DNA of 64,000 bases from Microvirga guangxiensis (GCF_900102135.1 NZ_FMVJ01000002.1:459709-523708); one strand, 5' to 3'. Positions 35,289 to 46,744 are shown, counted from the first letter of the stretch. Translations and numbers: made by a program. The notes: generated by a model from the sequence alone, not told the origin.

Positions 35289-37148
35289 ATGGACGATCTC
35301 TCTCTTGCCGCCGACTTTCCTCAGGCTACCCGCGAGCAATGGCTCAAGCTGGTCGAAGGAGTGCTGAAGGGAGCCGATTTCTCGAAAAAGCTCGTCAGCC
35401 GCACCCACGATGGCATCGAGATCCAGCCGCTCTATCCGAAAGCGGAAGGGGCTGGCCGGATTGCGCGCGAACAGGCCGGCTGCTGGCGTGTCTCGCAGCG
35501 GGTCGACCATCCCGATCCGGCCAAGGCCAATGAGCTTGCTCTCGTCGATCTCGAGGGCGGCGCCGATGCGCTGACCCTCGTCACGCATCGAGCGCCCGCG
35601 GCGCGGGGCTTCGGCGTCAAGGCAGAGAGCGTCGAGGATCTCGACAAGGCGCTCTCAGGCGTGATGCTCGACCTGATCCATCTGCGCCTCGATGCAGGCC
35701 GTCAGGGCCGCGTCATGGCGCAACTCCTGATCGCGCTAGCGGAAAAGCGCGGACACAAGCTCTCCGACCTGTCCCTCGACCTCGGCATGGATCCCATCGG
35801 CGGGCTTGCCGCGCAGGGCGGCATGTCGGTGGAATGGCACGAGATGACAGCCCGCATGGGCAGCATGCTGACGAGCCTTGCCGAAAAGGGTTTCAACGGC
35901 CGCGCCTTCATCGCCGATGGCCGCGCCTATCATGAAGCGGGCGCGAGCGAGGCGCAGGAGCTGGCTGCGGTTCTCGCGACAGGCGTAACCTATCTGCGCG
36001 CTCTCGAGGCTCAGGGTCATTCCCTCGATGCCGCGCGACAGGCGCTTTCGTTCCTGCTGGTCGCGGATGCGGACGAGTTTCTGACGGTCGCGAAATTCCG
36101 TGCCCTGCGCCGTCTTTGGGCTCAGGTCGAACAGGCCTGCGGCCTCGAACCGAAGCCCATCCGCCTGCATGCGGAAACAGCCTGGCGGATGACCACGAAG
36201 CGCGATCCGTGGGTGAACATGCTGCGCGCGACGGTTGCGACCTTCTCAGCCGGGATCGGCGGCGCGGATGCGATCACGGTGCTGCCCTTCACGGCGGCGC
36301 TTGGCCTGCCGGATGCATTCGCGCGCCGCGTGGCGCGCAACACGCAATTGATCCTGCTCGAAGAGTCGAACCTCTGGCGCGTGGCCGACCCTGCCGCGGG
36401 GGCGGGAGGATTCGAAGCGCTGACCGATGCCCTCTGCGAGAAGGCCTGGATCCTGTTTCAGGAGCTTGAGCGCGAGGGTGGCATTCTCGAGAGCCTGAGG
36501 GCGGGCTCGCTTCAAAACCGCATCGCCGCCACCTGTGCGCAGCGCGAAAGGACCGCGGCCACCCGCAAGGAGCCGATCACCGGCACGAGTGAATTCCCGA
36601 ACATCCATGAGGCGGATGTCACGGTGCTGATGCCCTCAGCCCCTGACGCGAATGAGAACGCCGATCCCTCCGCCGTGACGGTCGAGCCCCTGCCCTCCAT
36701 CCGCACGGCTGAGGCGTTCGAGCGCCTGCGCGATCTGTCGGATGCCTACCTCGCAAGGACAGGCGCGCGCCCAAAGGTGTTCCTCGCCAATCTCGGCCCG
36801 ATCTCGGCGTTCACGGCGCGCGCGACCTTTGCCAAGAATTTCTTTGAGTCGGGCGGAATAGAAGCCGTTACCAACGACGGCTTTTCGGACAATGCGAAGC
36901 TCCGTGAAGCCTTCCTTGAAAGTAAAGCCGAGCTTACATGCATCTGCTCCTCAGATGAAATTTATGCAACTCATGCGGAGGACGCCGCGAAAACCTTGCA
37001 TGAGGCCGGATCACCTCCCATCTACCTGGCAGGACGACCGGGCGATCGCGAAGAAGAGCTGACCCGGGCCGGAATCACCACTTTCATCTATGCCGGGTGC
37101 GACACCCTCAAGGTTCTGAGCGAGGCCCTCGACAAGGCCGGTGCCTGA
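35289..37148 (+). CDS. mutA: Methylmalonyl-CoA mutase, small (beta) subunit
   Basis: A 619-residue non-catalytic partner of methylmalonyl-CoA mutase, which interconverts (R)-methylmalonyl-CoA and succinyl-CoA. It has the TIM-barrel-type half (SLDLGMDPIGGLAAQGG, HAETAWRMTTKRDPWVNMLRATV-like segment, NTQLILLEESNLWRVADPAAG) but lacks the DxHxxG cobalamin-binding motif in its C-terminal domain (VFLANLGPISAFTARATF), as the beta subunit should. I start at ATG 35289, preceded by GGGGAT. The mutB gene lies 1 kb downstream, after two small secreted-protein genes. Confidence 0.9.
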   Translation: MDDLSLAADFPQATREQWLKLVEGVLKGADFSKKLVSRTHDGIEIQPLYPKAEGAGRIAREQAGCWRVSQRVDHPDPAKANELALVDLEGGADALTLVTHRAPAARGFGVKAESVEDLDKALSGVMLDLIHLRLDAGRQGRVMAQLLIALAEKRGHKLSDLSLDLGMDPIGGLAAQGGMSVEWHEMTARMGSMLTSLAEKGFNGRAFIADGRAYHEAGASEAQELAAVLATGVTYLRALEAQGHSLDAARQALSFLLVADADEFLTVAKFRALRRLWAQVEQACGLEPKPIRLHAETAWRMTTKRDPWVNMLRATVATFSAGIGGADAITVLPFTAALGLPDAFARRVARNTQLILLEESNLWRVADPAAGAGGFEALTDALCEKAWILFQELEREGGILESLRAGSLQNRIAATCAQRERTAATRKEPITGTSEFPNIHEADVTVLMPSAPDANENADPSAVTVEPLPSIRTAEAFERLRDLSDAYLARTGARPKVFLANLGPISAFTARATFAKNFFESGGIEAVTNDGFSDNAKLREAFLESKAELTCICSSDEIYATHAEDAAKTLHEAGSPPIYLAGRPGDREEELTRAGITTFIYAGCDTLKVLSEALDKAGA

Positions 37149-37194
37149 GCCTTTGAACCGTCCTCCCGGCCATTTGAACCGGGAGAACGGTTTC

Positions 37195-37572
37195 ATGAAT
37201 CTTGCGAAGAGTACGGCTGTGGCCCTGGGCCTCGGCATGACCCTGATCGGCGGCGCCATGGCTGCTCCGGCCTCCAAGCATGACGGCACCTGGAGCGTGC
37301 GCATGGTGACGGATTCCGGCATCTGCGACGCCAGCTACAACTATTCCATCGCCATCGATAACGGGAATGTGCGCTACATTCCTGCTCCCGGCGATTCACC
37401 GACCACCGTGTCGGGCCAGATCGGGCCGAACGGCGCCGTCGATCTCGATATCCGCCGCAGCATAGCCAAGGTCGATGCCAATGGCCGGCTCAGCGGCAAG
37501 TCGGGCGCGGGCACTTGGCAACTGGGCATGCTCGGCTGCGCGGGACGCTGGACGGCCCAGAAGCGCGCCTGA
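37195..37572 (+). CDS. Small secreted protein, tandem paralogue 1
   Basis: A 125-residue protein with a signal peptide (MNLAKSTAVALGLGMTLIGGAMA, cut before AP). The mature part, DGTWSVRMVTDSGICDASYNYS and later GRLSGKSGAGTWQ, is beta-rich and has two cysteines in line with a disulfide (GICDAS and GCAGRW). It is similar along its length to the gene at 37690, so the two arose by tandem duplication. GGGAGAACGG precedes the ATG. A strong terminator separates it from the second copy. I know no function for it. Confidence 0.75.
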   Translation: MNLAKSTAVALGLGMTLIGGAMAAPASKHDGTWSVRMVTDSGICDASYNYSIAIDNGNVRYIPAPGDSPTTVSGQIGPNGAVDLDIRRSIAKVDANGRLSGKSGAGTWQLGMLGCAGRWTAQKRA

Positions 37573-37595
37573 GTCAATTGGGCCGCCTCATTATG

Positions 37596-37626
37596 GCCGC
37601 CGCATCGCCCGATGCGGCGGCTTTTT
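37596..37626 (+). terminator. Rho-independent terminator between the two secreted paralogues
   Basis: GCCGCCGCATC-GCCC-GATGCGGCGGC is a perfect 11-pair stem followed by TTTTT, 24 bases after the stop of the first paralogue. It should end the mutA-side transcript before mutB. Confidence 0.88.
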
Positions 37627-37689
37627 GCTGTCAGGAACCGCGCCGGGAATCCTCACGTTATTCCAGCCTCTGATGTCATGGAGTTTTCG

Positions 37690-38058
37690 ATGCGTAGGAT
37701 GTCCTGGCTCGGCGCGGCAGCTATTGCTGTTTCCTTTCTCGCGCCCGGGGCCCAAGCTCAAACAAACCGCTTCGACGGAAACTGGAGCGTGGAAGTCGTC
37801 ACCGAACAGGGCAGCTGCGACCGGGCCTATCGCTATTCCGTGATCGTGCAGAACGGCCGCGCCCGCTATGGCGGGCCCGAGCAGTTCGACGTGAACGGCC
37901 AGGTTCGGTCCAACGGCTCCGTTTCAGCCAGCATTTCCCGCGGCCAGGACCGCGCGAACGTCACCGGAAGCCTCTCGGGCAATACGGGAAGCGGCACATG
38001 GCGGACATCGGGCGGGCGCGTCTGCTCGGGCGTCTGGAACGCCGAAAAGCGAGGCTAG
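37690..38058 (+). CDS. Small secreted protein, tandem paralogue 2
   Basis: A 122-residue secreted protein: signal peptide MRRMSWLGAAAIAVSFLAPG with cleavage near AQAQ, then FDGNWSVEVVTEQGSCDRAYRYS and GSLSGNTGSGTWR. The paired cysteines (GSCDRA and RVCSGVW) match those of the upstream paralogue. I take ATG 37690, six bases after GGAG, over ATG 37678. It lies 98 bases before mutB in the same direction. The role is unknown. Confidence 0.75.
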   Translation: MRRMSWLGAAAIAVSFLAPGAQAQTNRFDGNWSVEVVTEQGSCDRAYRYSVIVQNGRARYGGPEQFDVNGQVRSNGSVSASISRGQDRANVTGSLSGNTGSGTWRTSGGRVCSGVWNAEKRG

Positions 38059-38156
38059 GCCTAGACGATGCGCCGATAGCCTCATGGTTGCGGATGTCCT
38101 AGAATGGGAGAAATCTGTTTTCTTTTCCGTTCGATGAGGGCATCCGTTTCAAGGCC

Positions 38157-40325
<2,169 letters not shown>

Positions 40326-40327
40326 GA

Positions 40328-40966
40328 TCACGTCCGAGGGATGGAGCGGTTGAACACGTAATCGCCCTTCTCCAGATACTCCAATTCCTCAGGCGTCGAA
40401 GTTCGTCCGAGGACGGCGTTGCGATGAGGAAAACGGCCAAAGCGTGCGATCACATCGCGATGGCCGCGCGCCTGACTGAGCGAGAACTCGAAGATCGGGC
40501 GCAAATGCTCGGGCACATCGGTGACGGCGGCTTCGGAGAGAATGACGATCCTCTCCATCCGCTCCCGATGGTCCGGCCCTTCCGTATGCGCGACGGGCAT
40601 CAGGAAGAAGAACTTCTCCCACGGATGCGTCAGAGCCTCATAGTCGCCGTTCCTCAGCCCTTCCTCGGTGATGCGCAGGGCCTCCGGATCGGACGCATAG
40701 GCTCCCGGCGTACCCGCAAGCAATCCGCGCGTGAACTGATCGAGGACGACGATGAGCGACAATCGTCCGCGAGGCTCCCCCAGCCAATGATTCAGGCGAC
40801 CCGCCCTCGCCTCCTCTAGGACGGGCGCGAACCGCGCGAGCTCCGCATTCGCGCCGCCGCCCATCCACCATTGCAGCATCCGCCAATGGGTTTCCTGACT
40901 CGTGCTTTCCAGTCCGGGCGGAAACCAGAAATCGTAAACCGGTCGCCAATGCATGGTTTCGGTCAT
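40328..40966 (-). CDS. DUF924 family protein
   Basis: A 212-residue cytoplasmic helical protein matching DUF924: VYDFWFPPGLE at the start, GRLSLIVVLDQFTRGLLAGTP, HPWEKFFFLMPVAHTEG and FPHRNAVLGRTSTPEE near the end. The family has a TPR-like fold and no known activity. AAGGACGAT precedes ATG 40966. It lies 28 bases after the adenylate cyclase on the same strand, so the two may share a transcript. Confidence 0.87.
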   Translation of the reverse strand: MTETMHWRPVYDFWFPPGLESTSQETHWRMLQWWMGGGANAELARFAPVLEEARAGRLNHWLGEPRGRLSLIVVLDQFTRGLLAGTPGAYASDPEALRITEEGLRNGDYEALTHPWEKFFFLMPVAHTEGPDHRERMERIVILSEAAVTDVPEHLRPIFEFSLSQARGHRDVIARFGRFPHRNAVLGRTSTPEELEYLEKGDYVFNRSIPRT

Positions 40967-40994
40967 GGGGATCGTCCTTCGGCAAGGGAAGCAC

Positions 40995-42587
40995 TCAGCC
41001 TGCCCGGCGCGTCTGCTCCCATCCTCCATCCAATGCGGCCAGAGCCTCGCTGAGCCGTTTCTTCGCGCGCTCGACCTCACTGTCCTTCAGCGCGTCGAGA
41101 TCAAGGAACAGGTCGAGGCCCGTCACGTGTTCGATGATGACCTGAGGCCGTTGCGCGAGTTCGCCCAGCAGGCCTTCGACGGCATAAGGCACCACCTCGC
41201 GCTTGATGCCTTTCATGAGGATGGGCTCGAGCGGACTCGCCCGCACCATGTCGCGCACGAGCGCATAGGTTTCATAGCTCAGGCAGATGCCGCCCGGCTC
41301 CGCGATCGCCTGCAACCGCGCGGCAAGGTTCGCCTCCGCGCCGATGATCGTATAGGCCATGCGGTCGTCGCTGCCGAAATTGCCCACGTTGCAGAAGCCC
41401 GTATTGATCCCCATCCGCACCTGCATGGGCAGCTCGATGCCGCGCTTGCGCCAAATGGCGTTCAAGTGATCCATGTGCTGTTGCATGTCGACGGCCATGC
41501 GCAGGCACGCGCGCGCATCCTCCTCCACGCCTTTCGTCTCGGGGTCGCCGAAGAAGATGAGGATCGCGTCGCCGAAGAACTTGTCGATGGTCGCTCCATG
41601 CCGGAGCGCGATGGCCGACATTTCCGTGAAATAGTCGTTCAAGAGTTCCGTCAGATCCTCCGGCTGCAGCCGTTCGGAGATGGCCGTGAAATCCTTGATG
41701 TCGGAGAAGAAGATCGTGAGCTTCTTGCGCTCGGTGGCAATGGCCACGTCCTTCTGTCCGCTGAAGATGCTCTTGTAGACCTGGGGCGACAGGTACTTTG
41801 CGAGCTTCAGGGAAATGCCCGCAAGGAAGTCGTTCGCCTCTGTCAGCTCCTGGTTCATGCCGTTGATGAGCCGTGCCTGGCGGCGTTGCAGGAAGATGAT
41901 GGCGAGACCGGCGAGCGATGCGAGCAGGAGATAGGACAGGGAATACTTGAACGAGAACACGTTCGCGAAGATCGGCTGCGCGACGGAGATTTCCTGGATG
42001 CCGCGCACATCGCCGACCTTCCAATCCGTCTTCGGGCTCTCCGGGTGCGTGTTGTGGCAGCTCACGCAGACCGGCCCCATCAGGACGGGTGCGGCGGTTC
42101 TCACCTGGCTGTTGAAGAGCGAGCCGGAGACATCGACGATCCGCTGATCGGGATTGGCTCTTAGATCCGCAATGGCCCTGCGCTCGAAATCGTCGAGCTG
42201 GTGCGGCGGGCGGCCCTTGAAGGTCATGTCGGAGACGAAGCGGTACTTGGCCGATCCGTCATGGGAGCTGATGCGCTGGCCGAGCTCGATGGACAAGGTC
42301 GCGGGAATGGGGATCGCGCCCTTGATGTCCCGGTAATTGTGAGTGACCGTGACCGGACCGTTCGCCTCCAGCACGCGGGCCACCACGTCGCTGCCGTAGA
42401 AGCCGCGCATGTCGTCGACGATCCGGCTGATTTCGCTCGCCTGCATCCGCAGCATGCGCTCGGAGAGAATGCGCAGGTCGAGCCACACGGCGAGAGGCAG
42501 CCCGAGAAGGCCGAGCACGACGGCTGTGATCAGCAACGGGCCCATGAGCCGGTGCGAATAGGAACGACGCTCACCCAGCACAGCCAT
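40995..42587 (-). CDS. Class III adenylate cyclase with periplasmic DUF3365 haem-c-type sensor
   Basis: A 530-residue membrane signalling enzyme. Layout: membrane helix 1 (about 16-36), a periplasmic domain of DUF3365/Tll0287 type (about 45-210), helix 2 (about 214-235), a short linker and a class III cyclase domain (about 285-475). The sensor has a single c-type haem attachment motif, Cys174-V-S-Cys177-His178. The cyclase domain keeps its metal aspartates Asp296 (FFSDIKDF) and Asp340 (DKFFGDA), adenine-selecting Lys336 and Thr in AYTIIG, and the Asn/Arg pair in GAEANLAARLQ, so it should make cAMP from ATP. A redox or gas signal is inferred from the haem motif. The DUF924 gene follows. Confidence 0.88.
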   Translation of the reverse strand: MAVLGERRSYSHRLMGPLLITAVVLGLLGLPLAVWLDLRILSERMLRMQASEISRIVDDMRGFYGSDVVARVLEANGPVTVTHNYRDIKGAIPIPATLSIELGQRISSHDGSAKYRFVSDMTFKGRPPHQLDDFERRAIADLRANPDQRIVDVSGSLFNSQVRTAAPVLMGPVCVSCHNTHPESPKTDWKVGDVRGIQEISVAQPIFANVFSFKYSLSYLLLASLAGLAIIFLQRRQARLINGMNQELTEANDFLAGISLKLAKYLSPQVYKSIFSGQKDVAIATERKKLTIFFSDIKDFTAISERLQPEDLTELLNDYFTEMSAIALRHGATIDKFFGDAILIFFGDPETKGVEEDARACLRMAVDMQQHMDHLNAIWRKRGIELPMQVRMGINTGFCNVGNFGSDDRMAYTIIGAEANLAARLQAIAEPGGICLSYETYALVRDMVRASPLEPILMKGIKREVVPYAVEGLLGELAQRPQVIIEHVTGLDLFLDLDALKDSEVERAKKRLSEALAALDGGWEQTRRAG

Positions 42588-42734
42588 GGATCGGCCCCAT
42601 CGCAGAACGAGGAAACCCGATCTTTTGCCTTTGAGGCAGGAGGATCAACCCCTTCCTGCGGCAAAGCTGCTGTATTTCAGGGCCGTTGGCGGCGTTGTGT
42701 GATCTGCATCACGCTCGCGAGGGCCATTGGCCGC

Positions 42735-43718
42735 TCATTCGAGCTTGATGTTGGCGGCCTTGATCACCTTGTCCCACTTCTCGCCCTCGGATCGCATATA
42801 GGCCGCCATCTCCTCGGGCGTGCTCTGCAGCACGTCGATGCCTGCGCCGGTCAGCTTGTCGCGGATTTCCGGCTGGCTCACGGCACGGCGATAGGCCTCG
42901 TTGAGCTTCGCGATGATCGCAGGCGGCGTGCCGGCGGGCGCCACGATGCCCTGCCAGGCCCAGGCCTCGAAGCCGGGGAAATCGTTGGCGACGGGCGGCA
43001 CGCCGGGAAGCCCTGAAAACTCCTTCGGGGATGCGACGGCAACGGCCTGAATGGGCCCCGAGAGCTGCGAGCGCGCCGTCGCGAAATCGATGAACATCAT
43101 GTTGATGTTGCCGGCCACCAGATCCTGCACCGCTGGAGCCGCCCCTCGATAGGGCACGTGGGTCAGCTTCACTCCTGCATTCTGCGCGAGAAGCTCGGTC
43201 GCGAGATGGAACGGGCTCCCCAGGCCGGGAGTGCCGTAATTGATCGCGTTGGGGTTCTGCTTGGCGGCCGCGATGATGTCCTGAACGGATTTCGCCTTCA
43301 GCTTGTCCGTGTTGACCAGCAGCACCAGGGCGAAGCGGCCGCTCAGGGTGATCGGCGCGAAATCCTTGTAGGGATCGAAGGCGAGCTTGCTGTAGAGCGT
43401 CCGGTTGGTGGAATAGGTCGCCGTATCGCCAAGGAGCAGCGTGTACCCGTCAGACTCGGCCTTGGCGACCGCTTCCGCGCCGAGATTGGTGCCCGCGCCT
43501 GCCTTGTTCTCGATAACGAATTGCTGACCCAGCTGCTTGCCGATTTCGGCAAAGACCAGACGCGCGAAGAAATCCGTACCGCCGCCCGCCGCATAAGGCA
43601 CGACGACACGAACCGGCCTTGACGGATAATCCGCCTGCGCGAAGGCGTTCGCGAACGGGAGCGCCGAAGCTGCGCAGGCAGCGATGCCGGCAAGGATGTT
43701 GCGGCGGGTCAGAAGCAT
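42735..43718 (-). CDS. Bug/TctC family tripartite tricarboxylate transporter binding protein
   Basis: A 327-residue periplasmic binding protein of the Bug family. The N-terminus MLLTRRNILAGIAACAASAL is a twin-arginine-like signal peptide ending at AFAQA; YPSRPVRVVVPYAAGGGTDFFAR is the family's opening strand and NKAGAGTNLGAEAV its ligand loop. Bug proteins capture carboxylates or aromatics for TctAB permeases, or act as extracellular sensors. No tctAB genes are adjacent, so it is an orphan. GGAGGAAACG is an excellent ribosome site before ATG 43718. Confidence 0.9.
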   Translation of the reverse strand: MLLTRRNILAGIAACAASALPFANAFAQADYPSRPVRVVVPYAAGGGTDFFARLVFAEIGKQLGQQFVIENKAGAGTNLGAEAVAKAESDGYTLLLGDTATYSTNRTLYSKLAFDPYKDFAPITLSGRFALVLLVNTDKLKAKSVQDIIAAAKQNPNAINYGTPGLGSPFHLATELLAQNAGVKLTHVPYRGAAPAVQDLVAGNINMMFIDFATARSQLSGPIQAVAVASPKEFSGLPGVPPVANDFPGFEAWAWQGIVAPAGTPPAIIAKLNEAYRRAVSQPEIRDKLTGAGIDVLQSTPEEMAAYMRSEGEKWDKVIKAANIKLE

Positions 43719-43793
43719 CGTTTCCTCCAAAATCGTTTTGCTTTGGATAGGAACTAATCCTGGACCTGCCGCCGACAAGCGGACGCGAACAGC

Positions 43794-44771
43794 TTATCTC
43801 GCCCGCTCGATGGCGCGCTTGACCACCTGCTGCACTTCCTTGTTCGACAGGAAGAGATCGTGATTGATGATGCCGCCGCCGAACTCGGATGCATCGGCCA
43901 CGCGCACGCCCAACGCCTCCAGACGCTCGCGCTCCGCCGCGCCCGCACGGACGATGCCGCCGGCAAGTCGGCTCGATACCGCAAGCGCGCGGTCGTTGGT
44001 GGAACTGATCACCGTGATCTTCTGCGCGTCCGGCCCCAGCTTCTCCAAGCCGCGGGCGAAAAGATCGATGTCGATGTCGGGAGCCGCCAGCACGATGGCG
44101 CCGATGCGCTCCATGGCGCTCGCGCCGCCGTCGCCGCGCAGCATGCGCAGGGCCTCAAGGGTCAGGAGCGTGCCCATGCTGTGCGCGACGATGTGAATGC
44201 GTCCGCCGCTCGGAGTTTTCGCGATGGCCGCGAGCACATCCTCCAGCGCATCGCGCGACCACATGGCCGCCTCGCGATCCGCCACGTAGCTGAATGTCGA
44301 AGCGGCGGACGGCCAGGTGAAGAGGCCGGTCGCACCGGGGAACTTGATGCCCTCCGACAGGTCGATGGTGGAAGCGGCCGCCGTCTCGAAGCTCTCGCGA
44401 TATCCGTGGATGTAGAGCAGCAGGTCGCGCCCGAAGGCTGCCTGCGCGAAGGCCTGCGCGCCGTTTCCGCGTGAGACGGAATCGACCTTCGCGATGCTCC
44501 ATCCCGAGCCGCCGATGAGCGAGTCCGACGGCGGCTTGAGGCGCGCTTCGGCGAAGACGAGATCGGGCGAGCGCTCGCTGCTGAACCAGGGCTTTCTCGG
44601 CGGATCGCCTACCGGCAGGCGCGTGGTCGCGACCAGGAGCTTCGGGTCCTTCGACAGGCCCGGCGCGGGTGCGGAAAACGGGCTCGTCAGGACATTGTCG
44701 TCCCCCATGCACCCGGACAGGATGAAGGCGGTCAGACAAACGACGGCGAGGCGAGAGATGGAAAGCTGCAT
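43794..44771 (-). CDS. DUF900-type alpha/beta hydrolase lipoprotein
   Basis: A 325-residue envelope hydrolase. The N-terminus has a lipoprotein signal peptide with lipobox LSGC near residue 20. The alpha/beta-hydrolase core shows LLYIHGYRESFETAA (oxyanion strand), HIVAHSMGTLL with the nucleophile Ser, SSTNDRAL with an acid residue and GGGIINHDLFLS with the likely catalytic His. DUF900 enzymes are uncharacterised esterase/lipase-like proteins. The frame stays open far upstream antisense to the next gene; ATG 44771 fits the signal peptide, though its ribosome site is poor. Confidence 0.83.
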   Translation of the reverse strand: MQLSISRLAVVCLTAFILSGCMGDDNVLTSPFSAPAPGLSKDPKLLVATTRLPVGDPPRKPWFSSERSPDLVFAEARLKPPSDSLIGGSGWSIAKVDSVSRGNGAQAFAQAAFGRDLLLYIHGYRESFETAAASTIDLSEGIKFPGATGLFTWPSAASTFSYVADREAAMWSRDALEDVLAAIAKTPSGGRIHIVAHSMGTLLTLEALRMLRGDGGASAMERIGAIVLAAPDIDIDLFARGLEKLGPDAQKITVISSTNDRALAVSSRLAGGIVRAGAAERERLEALGVRVADASEFGGGIINHDLFLSNKEVQQVVKRAIERAR

Positions 44772-44969
44772 GAGGCGGGAAAACCGGACCTTAAGGAGGG
44801 TTGCTGCTGTGTTGCCCCCGATCATGGCATGCACAAGGCAATACCGGGCGATGGCCTCTCCGGGCCCTACAATGCCCCCATTCCTCACCGCCCAAGGTAA
44901 ACCATTGGTGAACGGCGTGGACAATTCGGCGCCTTGAACGGCCTCGATGCGGTTTGTACCTTTGGTGAG

Positions 44970-45725
44970 ATGGTTGCCCTCTTCCGCATTTTTCTTTTCA
45001 TCGTCGCCCTCTTCATCCTGCCCCTCGGAGCCCATGCCCTGTGGTGGACCATGCGCGAGGATGTCGCGCCCAGCTGGCGCGCTGCGGATTGGTCGAGCGC
45101 GAAGCTTCTGAAACCGCCCTCCGAGGTTCCTCAGGCCATCGTGGCCGTCTATGCCGCGCGGGTGGGCCGCTGGCGCGGCATCTTCGCCCATCACACCTGG
45201 ATCGTGGTGAAGGAGGCGGGCGCCGGCCAATACACCCGCTACGACAAGGTCGGCTGGGGCAGCCCCGTTCGCACCAACGGCTGGGCCCCGGACGGGCGCT
45301 GGTTCGGCAATGCGCCCCATCCGGTCGCGGTCATCGAGGGCGGAGCCGCGGAGCGGCTGATCCCGCAGATCCGCAAGGCCGTGGCGAGTTATCCCTATTC
45401 GTCCTACGGAGCCTACAACGCCTGGCCCGGCCCCAACTCCAACACCTTCGTTGCCCATGTGCTGCGCGCAGTGCCGGAGCTGGATGCGGCCCTTCCCCCG
45501 ACGGCGCTCGGCAAGGATTGGCGGCCGCTGCAGGACCTCATCGGCCTCACCCCCAGCCGAACCGGCATCCAGATCTCTCTGGCCGGATATGCGGGCCTCG
45601 CTTTGGGCTGGGTCGAAGGCCTCGAGATCGACTTCATGGGGCTGGTGGCCGGAATCGACATTCGCCGCCCGGCCGTCAAGATTCCTGCCTGGGGACGGAT
45701 CGGAATGGACCCGATCACGTGGTGA
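44970..45725 (+). CDS. DUF3750 family protein, membrane-anchored
   Basis: A 251-residue protein with an N-terminal membrane helix (about 3-24) and a soluble domain that matches DUF3750: IFAHHTWIVVKEAGAGQYTRYDKVGWG, YPYSSYGAYNAWPGPNSNTFVAHVLRAVPEL. The conserved His and the NSNTF segment look like an active or binding site, possibly of an NlpC/P60-like or LRAT-like fold, but that is a guess. Start options are ATG 44970 and an upstream TTG at 44934. It lies 32 bases before meaB. Confidence 0.82.
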   Translation: MVALFRIFLFIVALFILPLGAHALWWTMREDVAPSWRAADWSSAKLLKPPSEVPQAIVAVYAARVGRWRGIFAHHTWIVVKEAGAGQYTRYDKVGWGSPVRTNGWAPDGRWFGNAPHPVAVIEGGAAERLIPQIRKAVASYPYSSYGAYNAWPGPNSNTFVAHVLRAVPELDAALPPTALGKDWRPLQDLIGLTPSRTGIQISLAGYAGLALGWVEGLEIDFMGLVAGIDIRRPAVKIPAWGRIGMDPITW

Positions 45726-45757
45726 AAGCCTGCACCGAATAGGCTAAGGCTATCTCC

Positions 45758-46744
45758 ATGACCGGGGGTTCTCACAGAAAGACGCATGTGACGGCGGATG
45801 CCGTGGCGCGGGGAGACCGCGCCGCGCTGGCGCGCGCCATCACCCTCATGGAATCCCGCCGGTCCGACCATCGGGAGGCCGCACGCGCCCTGCTACAGGA
45901 GCTGATGCCGCTGACGGGCAAGGCCGTTCGCATCGGCATCACCGGCGTTCCGGGGGTCGGCAAGTCCACCACCATCGACTCTCTCGGCAGCATGCTGACC
46001 GAAAAGGGTCACAAGGTCGCCGTGCTCGCGGTCGATCCCAGCTCCACCCGCACCGGGGGCGCGATTCTCGGCGACAAGACGCGCATGGCGCGCCTCGCCA
46101 CCGACACCAACGCTTTCATCCGCCCTTCCCCCTCCTCCGGGACGCTGGGCGGCGTCGCGGCCAAGACCCGCGAGACGATGCTTTTATGCGAGGCGGCGGG
46201 CTTCGACGTGATCCTGGTGGAGACGGTCGGCGTCGGCCAATCCGAGACAGCGGTCGCCGATCTCACCGATTTCTTTCTGGTTCTCATGCTGCCGGGCGCC
46301 GGCGATGAACTCCAGGGCATCAAGAAGGGCATTCTGGAGCTCGCCGACCTGATCGCCGTCAACAAGGCGGACGATGCCGGCATGAAGGCGAAGGCCGCCG
46401 CCGCCGAATATAAAGCCGCCCTCCACATCCTGGCCCCCGCATCCTCCACGTGGACACCGCCGGTGCTGACCATCTCAGGGCTGACCGGTCAGGGCCTCGA
46501 CGAGCTCTGGACAAAGGTTCTGGACCACCGCAAGCGCCTGGAGGCCACCGGAGAGCTGTCGGCCAAGCGCCGTTCTCAGGACACCAAATGGATGTGGGCC
46601 CTCGTCCATGAGCGCCTGCACGAGCGACTCACGCATGATCCAGCCCTGAAGAAGCGGGTGCCGGAGATCGAGCGGGCGATCGCGGAGGGGACGATTTCCC
46701 CAGACGCTGGTGCAAGCGAGATTGTGAAACTGCTAGGAATCTGA
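45758..46744 (+). CDS. meaB: Methylmalonyl-CoA mutase-associated GTPase MeaB (ArgK family)
   Basis: A 328-residue G3E-family GTPase that chaperones adenosylcobalamin loading and protects methylmalonyl-CoA mutase from inactivation. It has Walker A GITGVPGVGKSTTID, the VDPSSTRTGGAILGDKTRM segment, SGTLGGVAAKTRE, and NKADDAG for guanine recognition. It fits with mutA and mutB 5-10 kb upstream. It follows DUF3750 closely and may be cotranscribed with it. About 135 AT-rich bases separate it from the RTX gene. Confidence 0.94.
   Translation: MTGGSHRKTHVTADAVARGDRAALARAITLMESRRSDHREAARALLQELMPLTGKAVRIGITGVPGVGKSTTIDSLGSMLTEKGHKVAVLAVDPSSTRTGGAILGDKTRMARLATDTNAFIRPSPSSGTLGGVAAKTRETMLLCEAAGFDVILVETVGVGQSETAVADLTDFFLVLMLPGAGDELQGIKKGILELADLIAVNKADDAGMKAKAAAAEYKAALHILAPASSTWTPPVLTISGLTGQGLDELWTKVLDHRKRLEATGELSAKRRSQDTKWMWALVHERLHERLTHDPALKKRVPEIERAIAEGTISPDAGASEIVKLLGI

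Noticed and set aside
44772..45458. Upstream extension of the DUF900 hydrolase frame
   Set aside because: The lipoprotein signal peptide begins at 44771; the rest is antisense to DUF3750.
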